A stretch of 64,000 bases of DNA from JAJFUI01 sp039698035 (GTDB lineage Bacteria; Planctomycetota; Planctomycetia; Pirellulales; Thermoguttaceae), in contig JBDKSW010000004.1 in the NCBI GenBank assembly GCA_039698035.1, forward strand, positions 1 to 64,000, written 5' to 3'. Every line of letters begins with the position of its first letter. Position 1 is the first letter of the stretch. Below, piece by piece: positions 26,732 to 36,434 of this stretch. A model generated the notes under the pieces. It searched no databases and was not told the origin of the DNA. It saw only the letters and a list, made by a program, of their open reading frames with translations. Position numbers and translations under genes: made by a program.

Positions 26732-27820
26732 ATGGATTTCCAAGCGCGACGCGACCGGCTCCGCATGGCCTTGAAAAAGGCCCGGCTCGATGCGTTGCTG
26801 GTCACAAGCTTTACCAATGTTACCTATCTCACTGGATTCACCGGCGACGACAGCTATCTGCTCGTCCGTCGCGACGGTGACCTAGTGCTGAGCGACCCTC
26901 GCTATACTGACCAATTGGGCGAACAGTGCCCCAACGTCGACCTGAGCATCCGCGCGCCGGGCGTTTCGATGCTGCAATGCCTGCTTCGAGCCTTGCGGGC
27001 CGGGCGTATTGGCCGGTTGGGCATCGAGGCCGACTCGATGACCGTCGGCTTCCGGGACCAGATCGCCGAGGAGTCGCCGACACTGGAATTGGCTTCGACG
27101 GCAGGCCTCGTCGAGCGGCTGCGCCTGATCAAGGAGAAGGAAGAGATCGCCCAAATCCAAACGGCCATTCGGCAGGCCGAAAGGGCGTTCGGCGTTCTGC
27201 GGTCTACGTTGCGGCCTGAAATGACTGAAAAGGACGCGGCCGACGAGTTGGAGCACCAGTTCAGGCTTTTCGGGGCAAAGAACGCGGCGTTTCCGAGCAT
27301 CGTGGCCGTCGGTGCGCGGGCCGCGTTGCCACATGCAACACCTGGCGCACGGCAAATTGGCGAGGACGACTTCGTCCTGATCGACTGGGGGGCCAACGAG
27401 GGCCTTTACAACAGCGACTTGACGAGGGTCCTTGTTACCGGTAGAATCTCGCCCAAACTAGAACGAGTCTATCGAGTTGTGCTGGAGGCCCAGAAGCGGG
27501 CGATTGATGCTATTCGGCCTGGCGTGCTGGCCGCCGACGTGGACAACGTCGCACGGGCCCATATTGCCAAGGCCGGCTTCGGACGTCGGTTTCGCCACGG
27601 TCTGGGCCACGGCCTGGGGATGTTGGTTCACGAGGCGCCGCGATTGGCCGTCAAGAGCCAGACGGTTCTGAAGCCCGGTATGGTCATGACGGTCGAGCCG
27701 GGCATCTATCTGCCGGGCTGGGGAGGTGTTCGCATCGAGGACGACGTGCTTGTGACTCGGACCGGCCACGAGGTCCTCACGCACTGCCCCAAGGAGCTGG
27801 AGGAAATGGTGGTTGGATAG
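26732..27820 (+). CDS. Xaa-Pro peptidase (M24 family)
   Basis: A 362-residue cytoplasmic aminopeptidase/dipeptidase cleaving X-Pro bonds. The N-terminal creatinase-like domain (NVTYLTGFTGDDSYLLVRRDGDLVLSDPRYTDQ) precedes the pita-bread domain. Metal ligands fall in FVLIDWGANEGLYNSDLTR (Asp, Asp), RHGLGHGLGMLVHEAP (His), MTVEPGIYLPGWGGVRIEDDVLV (Glu, Glu). Length and motif order are normal. GAGAGG precedes the ATG. It lies upstream of accB, an arrangement common in several bacteria (pepQ-efp-accB), though efp is absent here. Confidence 0.95.
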   Translation: MDFQARRDRLRMALKKARLDALLVTSFTNVTYLTGFTGDDSYLLVRRDGDLVLSDPRYTDQLGEQCPNVDLSIRAPGVSMLQCLLRALRAGRIGRLGIEADSMTVGFRDQIAEESPTLELASTAGLVERLRLIKEKEEIAQIQTAIRQAERAFGVLRSTLRPEMTEKDAADELEHQFRLFGAKNAAFPSIVAVGARAALPHATPGARQIGEDDFVLIDWGANEGLYNSDLTRVLVTGRISPKLERVYRVVLEAQKRAIDAIRPGVLAADVDNVARAHIAKAGFGRRFRHGLGHGLGMLVHEAPRLAVKSQTVLKPGMVMTVEPGIYLPGWGGVRIEDDVLVTRTGHEVLTHCPKELEEMVVG

Positions 27821-27912
27821 TTGGGTTTGCCAAGAGCGACTTTCGTTGGTACGGCATTCGTTTTTTATTGACCACGGTGAGCTGCCCCTTGTGGCCGCGC
27901 GAGACACTGACC

Positions 27913-28416
27913 ATGAATACCCCCGCTGCGTCCAATCAGGACATATTTGACGTTCGCAAGATCCGCCGCTTGGTGGAGATGATGAAGGAACACGATCTCA
28001 GCGAGATCGACCTCCAGGAAGGCGAGGTGCGGATTCAGCTTCGTCGGGCTTGCGCAACGGCGCCCGTCATGATCGCCACGCCGGCTCCGATCGCGGTGCC
28101 GCCGGCGGCAGCCCCCGCCGCCCCGAGTCAGCCCGCCGCGGCACCGACCGAGGCCAGCGGCAAGGGCAAGAACGCTCTGCTGATCAAGAGCCCGATGGTG
28201 GGCACGTTCTATTCGGCCGCCGATCCCGATTCGCCTCCGTATGTCAAGGTTGGCGATCACGTCGGCCCCGACACGACGGTTTGCATCGTCGAGGCCATGA
28301 AGGTCTTCAATCAAATTCCGGCCGAGGTGGCTGGGCGAATCGTTGCGGTCTTGGTCGAAAACGGCGCGCCGGTCGAATTCGGCCAGCCCCTGTTCAAAGT
28401 CGAAGCGGGGGAATAG
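27913..28416 (+). CDS. accB: Acetyl-CoA carboxylase biotin carboxyl carrier protein
   Basis: A 167-residue carrier that holds biotin for acetyl-CoA carboxylase in fatty-acid synthesis. The N-terminal DVRKIRRLVEMMKEHDLSEIDLQEGEVRIQLRR is the usual AccB helper region. A Pro/Ala linker follows (~60-80), then the biotinyl domain IKSPMVGTFYSAADPDSPPYVKVGD with the target K130 in VEAMKVFN. The typical EAMKM is EAMKV here. The stop is followed after two bases by the GTG of accC, so the two are coupled. Confidence 0.96.
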   Translation: MNTPAASNQDIFDVRKIRRLVEMMKEHDLSEIDLQEGEVRIQLRRACATAPVMIATPAPIAVPPAAAPAAPSQPAAAPTEASGKGKNALLIKSPMVGTFYSAADPDSPPYVKVGDHVGPDTTVCIVEAMKVFNQIPAEVAGRIVAVLVENGAPVEFGQPLFKVEAGE

Positions 28417-28418
28417 CC

Positions 28419-29762
28419 GTGTTCAAACGAATCCTGGTTGCCAACCGTGGCGAGATCGCTCTTCGCATTCTGCGGGCTTGCCGTGAACTGGGCGTCGAGA
28501 CGGTCGCCATCTACAGCGAGGCCGACCGCGGCGCCGCCTACTTGCAACTGGCGGACGAGGCCTATTGCGTCGGAACGCCGAAGGCGGCCGACAGCTATCT
28601 GAAGATCGACCGGGTCATCAGCGCGGCCGAGATCGGAAACGTCCAGGCGATCCATCCAGGTTACGGTTTTCTGGCCGAAAACGCCCATTTTGCCGAAATC
28701 TGCCGCAGTTGCGAGATCGAATTCATTGGGCCAACCCATGAGGCGATGGCCCTGGTTGGCGACAAAAACGCGGCCCGGCGGCTCGCCAAACAGGTCAACG
28801 TGCCGACGGTCCCAGGCAGCGACGGCGCCATCGAGACCGAAGCGCAGGCCGTGGCGCTGGCCCACGAGTTCGGCTTTCCCGTGCTGATCAAGGCGTCGGC
28901 CGGCGGCGGCGGTCGCGGCATGCGCGTCGCGCTGAACGATTTGGCGCTGAAATCGGCCATGCAGCAGGCCCAGGCCGAGGCCCAGGCGGCCTTCGGCAAC
29001 GGCGAAGTCTATCTGGAAAAATACATCGAGCACCCTCGCCACGTCGAAGTGCAAGTGATCGCCGACAACCACGGCAACGTGGTTCACCTGTTCGAGCGCG
29101 ACTGCTCGATGCAACGTCGGCACCAGAAGCTGGTCGAGGAAAGCCCCGGCCCGCGGCTCGATCCCAAAACACGCACGGCCATGTGCGAGGCGGCCGTGCG
29201 GCTGGTCCGCGCCGCGAACTACACGAACGCCGGGACGATCGAGTTCATCGTCGCGCCGTCGGGCGAGTTTTATTTCATCGAGATGAACGCCCGCATCCAG
29301 GTCGAGCATCCGGTCACGGAAATGGTCACGGGCGTCGACCTGATCAAATCGCAGATTTTGGTGGCGGCGGGCGAAAAGCTGCCGTTCAGCCAGGAGAGCA
29401 TCCAACAGCGCGGGGCGGCAATCGAGTGCCGTATCAACGCAGAGGACCCGGAAAAGAACTTCCGCCCGACGCCTGGCGCCATCACAAAACTTCGCGTTCC
29501 GGGCGGTTTTGGCGTCCGGTTCGACTCGCACGTCCACGAGGGCTACGTCGTTTCGCCGTACTACGACTCGATGATCGGAAAGCTAATCGTGCATCAGCCG
29601 ACGCGCCGCGAAGCCATCGCCTGCATGAAGCGAGCCCTGAGCGAGTTGCACATCGAGGGCGTCAAGACGACGATCCCGATTCACCAGAAGATTCTTGACC
29701 ACACGGCGTTCCACGAAGCGCGCGTCGATACGACGTTCATCGAACGCACCTGGCCGACATAA
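28419..29762 (+). CDS. accC: Acetyl-CoA carboxylase biotin carboxylase
   Basis: A 447-residue ATP-grasp enzyme that carboxylates biotin on AccB. The start is GTG 28419, two bases after the accB stop, with a GGGGG stretch in front. Seen: MFKRILVANRGEIALRILRACRELG, HPGYGFLAENAHFAE, KASAGGGGRGMR (ATP lid), HVEVQVIADNHGNVVHLFERDCSMQRRHQK, EFIVAPSGEFYFIEMNARIQVEHPVTEMVTG and INAEDPEKNFRPTPG. The length is normal. accA and accD are not in the window. Confidence 0.97.
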   Translation: MFKRILVANRGEIALRILRACRELGVETVAIYSEADRGAAYLQLADEAYCVGTPKAADSYLKIDRVISAAEIGNVQAIHPGYGFLAENAHFAEICRSCEIEFIGPTHEAMALVGDKNAARRLAKQVNVPTVPGSDGAIETEAQAVALAHEFGFPVLIKASAGGGGRGMRVALNDLALKSAMQQAQAEAQAAFGNGEVYLEKYIEHPRHVEVQVIADNHGNVVHLFERDCSMQRRHQKLVEESPGPRLDPKTRTAMCEAAVRLVRAANYTNAGTIEFIVAPSGEFYFIEMNARIQVEHPVTEMVTGVDLIKSQILVAAGEKLPFSQESIQQRGAAIECRINAEDPEKNFRPTPGAITKLRVPGGFGVRFDSHVHEGYVVSPYYDSMIGKLIVHQPTRREAIACMKRALSELHIEGVKTTIPIHQKILDHTAFHEARVDTTFIERTWPT

Positions 29763-29871
29763 TTGCCGAAACGGCGCGGCTGCCGGACAATTATCTTGCC
29801 CAAAAGGGGCGTTCGGCGTTTTTGGCCGTCTCGTTGGAAATTACCCAGCCGGCTTGTCCCGCCGCACACCG

Positions 29872-29891
29872 ATTCGGACCGCGGTCCGAAT
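29872..29891. promoter_or_regulatory. Perfect 20-bp palindrome, possible operator
   Basis: ATTCGGACCGCGGTCCGAAT reads the same on both strands without a spacer. A palindrome with no loop is a poor terminator but a typical dimeric repressor/activator site. It lies ~50 bases upstream of the candidate -35 box for the operon starting at 30189. Confidence 0.5.
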
Positions 29892-29942
29892 GCGGGCGAC
29901 CGCATGGGGTTTCGGATAGCGGCCGACAATCGGCGGCAATGC

Positions 29943-29971
29943 TTGACTCTCCCTTGCGGCGGCAGTAGGCT
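29943..29971 (+). promoter_or_regulatory. Candidate sigma-70 promoter of the six-gene operon
   Basis: TTGACT (29943-29948), 17-base spacer, TAGGCT (29966-29971). The -10 box is weak. It would give a ~210-base leader before the aldehyde dehydrogenase start. Confidence 0.3.
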
Positions 29972-30188
29972 AAGGGCTTCTTCGTCCTATTGATGTCGCA
30001 TCAAGTTACGCTTCATGGGGCACAGCCGCGATCAATTGCGTCAGAATCATTCTGCTCAGTTGACCGCGGCTTTGTTTTTGCGTTCGCAAGTTTGTCCCGA
30101 TTCGGTGCTGTTCACGGCCGCCGAGGCCGCCCGTCGGCAATCGCCCGTGTGACAAAAAGCACCCAGCAAGAAAGAAACGGAACCAATC

Positions 30189-31703
<1,515 letters not shown>

Positions 31704-31733
31704 CGGGGAAGAGCCATCAGCTTTGAACTCTGC

Positions 31734-31752
31734 TCCCACGCGACGCGTGGGA
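31734..31752. repeat. Perfect hairpin between aldehyde dehydrogenase and aminotransferase genes
   Basis: TCCCACGCG and CGCGTGGGA are exact inverted repeats around one A. It lies 30 bases past the dehydrogenase stop. It could be a dispersed REP-like element that tunes read-through or RNA stability; no T tract follows. Confidence 0.55.
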
Positions 31753-31867
31753 ACCAGAAATAAGATTTTGCAGCAGACGTAACGAAGTAGCAGTCAGCCT
31801 TCGGCTTTCCGCGGTCCACGACCGACTCGAAAGCCGCTGGTGGTTGACGTTCGAAAGGAGCGTTTCT

Positions 31868-33232
31868 GTGGCGAATCCAAAGTTTCAGTTGATTCCCGAG
31901 CAGCCCAATGCCCCGGCGTTGGTTTGCGAGATTCCCGGTCCAAGGGCGAAGGAGTTCGTCGCGCGCGACCAGCGCGTGATGAGTCCGTCGTACACGCGCG
32001 ATTATCCGCTCGTGATCGACCACGCTATCGGTTCCGTCGTCTTCGACCCGGACGGCAACCGGTTCCTCGACCTCACGGCCGGCATCGCCGTCACCTCGTC
32101 GGGCCATGCCCACCCATACGTGGTCGAGGCCATTCGGAAGCAGGCCGCCCGGTTTCTACACATGTCGGGCACCGACTTCTACTACGACCAGGAAATCGAA
32201 CTGGCCGAGCGGCTGGCCAAACTGGCGCCCATGGCCGGCAACAACCGAGTGTTCTTCACCAACTCGGGCGCCGAGGCCAACGAGGCCGCGTTCAAGCTGG
32301 CTCGACATCAGACCGGACGCCAGCACGTCATCGCCTTTTGGGGCGCGTTTCATGGGCGAACGTTCGGCGCAATGTCGCTCTCGGGCAGCAAGGCGATCCA
32401 TCGGAAACGGTTCATGCCGATGGTGCCGCAGATCACGCACGTCACCTATCCGAATCCGTATCGGCCCACAGAAGTCTCCAACGCCAAGACCGTGGTGGAC
32501 TTCACGATGAACGAGATCGAGCACACGGTTTTCCGACGCGAGGTCGGGCCGGAAGAGGTGGCCGCGATCTTCGTCGAGCCGATTCAGGGCGAAAACGGCT
32601 ACGTCGTTCCACCAGCCGACTTTCTGCCACGGCTCCGCGAACTTTGCACCCGCCATGGCATCCTGTTGGTGTGTGACGAGGTCCAGTCTGGCATGGGACG
32701 CACGGGCAAGATGTGGGCCGTCCAGCACGTCGGCGTCGAGCCGGACATTATTGCCGTGGCCAAGGGCATTGCCAGCGGAATGCCGCTCGGCGCAATCATC
32801 GCCCGCGAGGAGGTGATGAACTGGCCGCCCGGCTCGCACGCCTCGACCTTCGGCGGCAACCCCGTGGCGTGCGCGGCGTCGCTGGCCACGCTCGACCTGT
32901 TGGAAGGCGGGCTGATCGACAACGCGGCCAACGTGGGCCCGCACCTGATGGCCCGACTGCGCGAGCTGCAGCAAGAGTTCCCGGTCCTTGGCGACGTGCG
33001 CGGCGTTGGGCTCATGGTCGCGGCCGACTTTGTCGTGAACCGCGCAAGCCGGCAGCCCGACGGCGAGCGGCGAAACCGCGTGATCCAGGAGTGTTTCCGG
33101 CGCGGACTGTTGGTGCTCGGTTGCGGCGAAAGCGCCGTGCGTTTTTGCCCCGCGTTGACCATTTCCGAAAAACAGATCGACGCCGCGATGGTCGTGTTCC
33201 GCGAAGCCGTGGCGGCAACCGCGAAGGGTTGA
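31868..33232 (+). CDS. Class III PLP aminotransferase
   Basis: A 454-residue enzyme of the ornithine/GABA/acetylornithine group, moving the omega-amino group of a substrate to a keto acid. The start is GTG 31868 (VANPKFQLIPEQ) because AAGGAG lies seven bases in front; the TTG at 31844 is less likely. Seen: FLDLTAGIAVTSSGHAHP, NSGAEANEAAFKLAR, WGAFHGRTFGAMSLSGSK, IFVEPIQGENGY, LVCDEVQSGMGRTGKMWA with the PLP Asp, and the Schiff-base Lys in IAVAKGIASGMPLGAI. STFGGNPVACAASLATLDLL closes the site. The product would be a semialdehyde for the preceding dehydrogenase. The exact substrate is unknown. Confidence 0.92.
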   Translation: MANPKFQLIPEQPNAPALVCEIPGPRAKEFVARDQRVMSPSYTRDYPLVIDHAIGSVVFDPDGNRFLDLTAGIAVTSSGHAHPYVVEAIRKQAARFLHMSGTDFYYDQEIELAERLAKLAPMAGNNRVFFTNSGAEANEAAFKLARHQTGRQHVIAFWGAFHGRTFGAMSLSGSKAIHRKRFMPMVPQITHVTYPNPYRPTEVSNAKTVVDFTMNEIEHTVFRREVGPEEVAAIFVEPIQGENGYVVPPADFLPRLRELCTRHGILLVCDEVQSGMGRTGKMWAVQHVGVEPDIIAVAKGIASGMPLGAIIAREEVMNWPPGSHASTFGGNPVACAASLATLDLLEGGLIDNAANVGPHLMARLRELQQEFPVLGDVRGVGLMVAADFVVNRASRQPDGERRNRVIQECFRRGLLVLGCGESAVRFCPALTISEKQIDAAMVVFREAVAATAKG

Positions 33233-33396
33233 GGTGATGCAAGTGGTTCGCGGCCGCCAACTCGGCGGGCCCACCGAATATGGCCGAGAGCCAACCGCCC
33301 CGGGACCATCCACGCACTCGTGAGATTGTGCCAGGTCGCATCAATTCTCGGCTCTTGGTTGACAACGACGCAGTCCACACACGTTTTGGAGAAGTC

Positions 33397-34578
33397 ATGG
33401 CCAAGCAGACCATCGTAACCATGCCCGGCGACGGGATTGGAAAAGTCGTGCTGCCGGAGGCGATCCGGGTGTTGGAGGTCGCCGGCTTCGAGGCCGACTA
33501 TGTGCATGGCGACATCGGCTGGGAGTTTTGGCAGCGCGAAGGCAACGCGCTGCCCGACCGGACGATCCACCTGCTTCGCCGGCACAAGCTCGGGCTGTTC
33601 GGCGCGATCACCTCGAAGCCGAAGAAGGCGGCCGAGGCCGAGCTTTCGCCCGAGTTGCAAGGCAAGGGCCACGTCTATTTCAGCCCCATCGTGATGATGC
33701 GGCAACTGTTTGATCTCGACATCTGCATCCGGCCCTGCCCCTCGTTTCCCGGCAATCCATTGAACTTCGTGCGTCGTGGCAAGGACGGCATCGAGGAGCC
33801 GAAGATCGACGCCGTCATCTTCCGTCAGAACACCGAGGGGCTGTACTCGGGTGTCGAATGGACGAACCCGCCCAGGCTGGTCCGCGAAGCGCTGGAAACA
33901 CATCCGCAGATGAGAAACTACGCCAGCGTCGATGGCCGCAACCTGGCCGTGTCGTGCCGAATCCTCACCCGGCCCGCCTGCCAACGGATTATCCAGGCGG
34001 CGTTCGAGTATGCCAGGAAGTTCGGCTACAAGTCGGTCACGATCTGCGAGAAGCCGAACGTGATCCGCGAGACCTCGGGCATGATGGAGGAAGAGGCCAA
34101 ATGGATCGCGGCCGATTACAAGGACATCGCTCTGCGGTCGACGAACATCGACGCCCAGATGATGTGGCTGACGAAGAACCCGGAAGACTATGGGGTGCTC
34201 GTCGCCACCAACATGTTCGGCGACATCCTTTCGGACGGATTCGCTGGGCTGGTGGGCGGTTTAGGCTTCGCGGCCAGCGCGAACATCGGACGCGATGTGG
34301 CCGTTTTCGAGCCGACGCACGGCTCGGCCCCAAAGTACGCCGAACTGAAACCGTCGATCGTCAACCCCATCGCCATGATCTTGGCCGCCTGCATGATGCT
34401 CGACCACATCGGCGAGACGGCGACGGCCGGGCGAATCCGCGCGGCGATTGCCAAGGTCGTGGCTGAAGGCGCGGTCCGCAGCTATGACATGATGCGGCTG
34501 AGCGGCGGACCGGCAGCCATCCAGCAAGGCGCGGCCAGCACCGAGCAAATCACCGACGCGATTATCGCCAAGTTGTAA
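33397..34578 (+). CDS. Isocitrate/isopropylmalate-type decarboxylating dehydrogenase
   Basis: A 393-residue beta-decarboxylating dehydrogenase. ATG 33397 has GGAGAAG in front. Seen: TMPGDGIGKVVLPEAIRVLE, the substrate loop ICIRPCPSFPG, FRQNTEGLYSGVEW, the Lys/Tyr region FGYKSVTICEKPNVI, and ATNMFGDILSDGFAGLVGGLGFAASANIG with metal aspartates. FEPTHGSAPKYA is the cofactor loop. Isocitrate, homoisocitrate or isopropylmalate are all possible; NTEGLYSGVEW favours an isocitrate-like substrate. Its position between an aminotransferase and an aconitase-family pair suggests one pathway. It may alternatively be the TCA-cycle enzyme. Confidence 0.9.
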   Translation: MAKQTIVTMPGDGIGKVVLPEAIRVLEVAGFEADYVHGDIGWEFWQREGNALPDRTIHLLRRHKLGLFGAITSKPKKAAEAELSPELQGKGHVYFSPIVMMRQLFDLDICIRPCPSFPGNPLNFVRRGKDGIEEPKIDAVIFRQNTEGLYSGVEWTNPPRLVREALETHPQMRNYASVDGRNLAVSCRILTRPACQRIIQAAFEYARKFGYKSVTICEKPNVIRETSGMMEEEAKWIAADYKDIALRSTNIDAQMMWLTKNPEDYGVLVATNMFGDILSDGFAGLVGGLGFAASANIGRDVAVFEPTHGSAPKYAELKPSIVNPIAMILAACMMLDHIGETATAGRIRAAIAKVVAEGAVRSYDMMRLSGGPAAIQQGAASTEQITDAIIAKL

Positions 34579-34625
34579 AGGATGGACGGCCCTAGCCTTC
34601 TTCCACGGGGAGAGGGGACATTGCC

Positions 34626-35894
34626 ATGGGAAAAACGTTCGCGGAAAAACTGCTGGCCCGGAAGACCGGAAAAGACTCGGTCCGGCCCGGCGAGATCGTC
34701 ACAGTTCGGCCTGACCATTTGTTGTCGCATGACAACACGGCCGCCATCGTCGAGAAGATCGCCGACGACTTGGCCGAGTTTGGCGTGGCCAATCGCGATC
34801 TGCACGTCGTGGTGCTCGACCACGTCGTGCCGGCATCGACCGAAAAAGACGCCGAGAATCACAAAGCCATTCGCCAGTACGTCGCCCGATACGGCGTCCA
34901 GCACTTTTTCGACGTGGGCGCGGGCGTGTGCCACCAGATCATGGTCGAACGGGGCCTCGCGCGGCCTGGCGCGTTGATCGTTGGCAGCGATTCGCATACG
35001 TGCATGTACGGGGCCGTCGGCGCGTTCGCCACCGGCATCGACCGCACCGAAGCTTCGGCGTTGATCCTGACCGGCCAGACGTGGCTCCGCGTGCCCGAAA
35101 GCATTCGCATCGAGCTGTGCGGCGGCCTGCGGCCCGGCGTGACAGCCAAAGACCTCATCCTGTCGATCATCGGAGACCTGGGCGCCGACGGGGCCAACTA
35201 CCAGTGCGTCGAGTTTCACGGCGACACGGACCGCCTCTCGATCGACGAGCGGTTGACCATGGCCAACATGGGGATCGAGATGGGGGCCAAAGCGGCCGTC
35301 TTCAACGTTGACGCCCGAACGGTCGAGTATCTCAAGGCGGCCGGCGTTCCGCCCGATCGCTATCAACCGGTCTGGGCCGACGCCGATGCGGTCTACGCTC
35401 AAGAGCGAACGTACGAGCTTGCCGCGATCGGTCCGGTCGTGGCGCGACCCCACACGGTGGACAACGTCGTTCCGATCGAACAGGTCGAGGGAACGCCGAT
35501 CGATCAGTTCGTGCTGGGCACTTGCACCAACGGCCGGACGAGCGATTTCGAGCTGGCCGCATCCATTTTGCGCGGCAAGCGGATCGCCTCCGGCGCGAGA
35601 CTGTTGCTGCTGCCGGCCTCGCGGGAAATCCTGAAAGAGACGATGGCCTCCGGCGCAATGGGCGCCCTGCTGGAGGCCGGCGGAATGCTGTTGCCGCCCG
35701 GCTGCGGTCCCTGCCTGGGCGCTCACCTGGGCGTTTTGGCCGGCGGCGAGCGATGCCTCTCTACGTCTAATCGCAATTTCAAGGGGCGGATGGGTTGCGC
35801 CAAAGCGGACATCTTCTTGGCCAGTCCCGCCACGGTCGCCGCGTCGGCCCTGCATGGCAGCATCCGCGATCCACGGAAGGAGGTTCGCCAATGA
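34626..35894 (+). CDS. Aconitase-family hydratase, large subunit (LeuC/homoaconitase/dimethylmalate-type)
   Basis: A 422-residue large subunit that binds the 4Fe-4S cluster and interconverts hydroxy-acid isomers. MGKTFAEKLLARKTGKDSVRPGEIVTVRPDHLLSHDNTA, DHVVPASTEKDAENHKAIR, VGSDSHTCMYGAVGAFATGI (cluster Cys), FVLGTCTNGRTSDF (cluster Cys) and LPPGCGPCLGAHLGVL (cluster Cys) are visible. SNRNFKGRMG binds substrate. The length matches the short LeuC type, not the 750-900 residue AcnA/B. It overlaps the small subunit gene by four bases, which confirms they are a pair. The substrate is uncertain: isopropylmalate, homoaconitate, aconitate or dimethylmalate are candidates. Confidence 0.93.
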   Translation: MGKTFAEKLLARKTGKDSVRPGEIVTVRPDHLLSHDNTAAIVEKIADDLAEFGVANRDLHVVVLDHVVPASTEKDAENHKAIRQYVARYGVQHFFDVGAGVCHQIMVERGLARPGALIVGSDSHTCMYGAVGAFATGIDRTEASALILTGQTWLRVPESIRIELCGGLRPGVTAKDLILSIIGDLGADGANYQCVEFHGDTDRLSIDERLTMANMGIEMGAKAAVFNVDARTVEYLKAAGVPPDRYQPVWADADAVYAQERTYELAAIGPVVARPHTVDNVVPIEQVEGTPIDQFVLGTCTNGRTSDFELAASILRGKRIASGARLLLLPASREILKETMASGAMGALLEAGGMLLPPGCGPCLGAHLGVLAGGERCLSTSNRNFKGRMGCAKADIFLASPATVAASALHGSIRDPRKEVRQ

Positions 35895-36385
35895 GCAACG
35901 TTTGGCGCTATGGCGACGACATCAACACGGACATGCTCTTTCCGGGCAAGTACACCTACTCTTGCTCGAAGGCCGAGCAAATCCTTCCGCATCTGCTCGA
36001 AGACCTGGACCCGCGATTCGCGGCCGATGTGCGACCCGGCGACGTGCTGCTGGCCGGCAAGAATTTCGGCTGCGGCAGCTCGCGCGAGCAGCCGGCCCTG
36101 GGCCTTCGCGCGGCGGGCATCGAAGCGGTCGTCGCCAAAAGCTTCGCACGCATTTTTTTCCGCGCCGCAATCAACCAGGGCCTGCTGTTGGTCGAGTGCC
36201 CCGACGCGGTCGATGCTTTCCGCGAAGGCGATACGGTCGAGCTGGATCCGGCGGCCGGAACGATTCGCGTCGGCCAGCGGAGTTTTTCGTTCCCATCGTT
36301 GCCCGAGGAGATTCTCGCGATTCGCCGAGCCGGCGGGCTGTTGCCCTACGCCCGGGCAAAGCTGAAATCACGACACAAAAACTAA
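35891..36385 (+). CDS. Aconitase-family hydratase, small subunit (LeuD-type swivel domain)
   Basis: A 164-residue swivel-domain subunit. VWRYGDDINTDMLFPGKYTYSCS carries the specificity loop right after the conserved NTD; AGKNFGCGSSREQPALGLRAAGI is the signature, and AVVAKSFARIFFRAAINQGLLLV follows. The loop (FPGKYTYS) differs from the YLRTT-type of isopropylmalate isomerases, arguing against leucine synthesis. The ATG overlaps the large-subunit stop (ATGA), and GGAGG lies just upstream. Confidence 0.93.
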   Translation: MSNVWRYGDDINTDMLFPGKYTYSCSKAEQILPHLLEDLDPRFAADVRPGDVLLAGKNFGCGSSREQPALGLRAAGIEAVVAKSFARIFFRAAINQGLLLVECPDAVDAFREGDTVELDPAAGTIRVGQRSFSFPSLPEEILAIRRAGGLLPYARAKLKSRHKN

Positions 36386-36434
36386 ACGCATGGTGCATTT
36401 GACGCACCCCACTTGTGAACCCAAGGAGACTCTC

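Larger units (their letters stand above)
29763..30188. other. Intergenic region with palindrome and possible promoter before the six-gene operon
   Basis: About 425 bases without a supported ORF. It contains a perfect 20-bp palindrome (29872-29891) and a candidate -35/-10 pair (29943-29971). Both lie upstream of the aldehyde dehydrogenase gene. Confidence 0.5.

Noticed and set aside
31704..33396. Two gaps of equal length (164 bases) before the aminotransferase and dehydrogenase genes
   Set aside because: The two gap sequences are not alike; the equal length appears to be chance.
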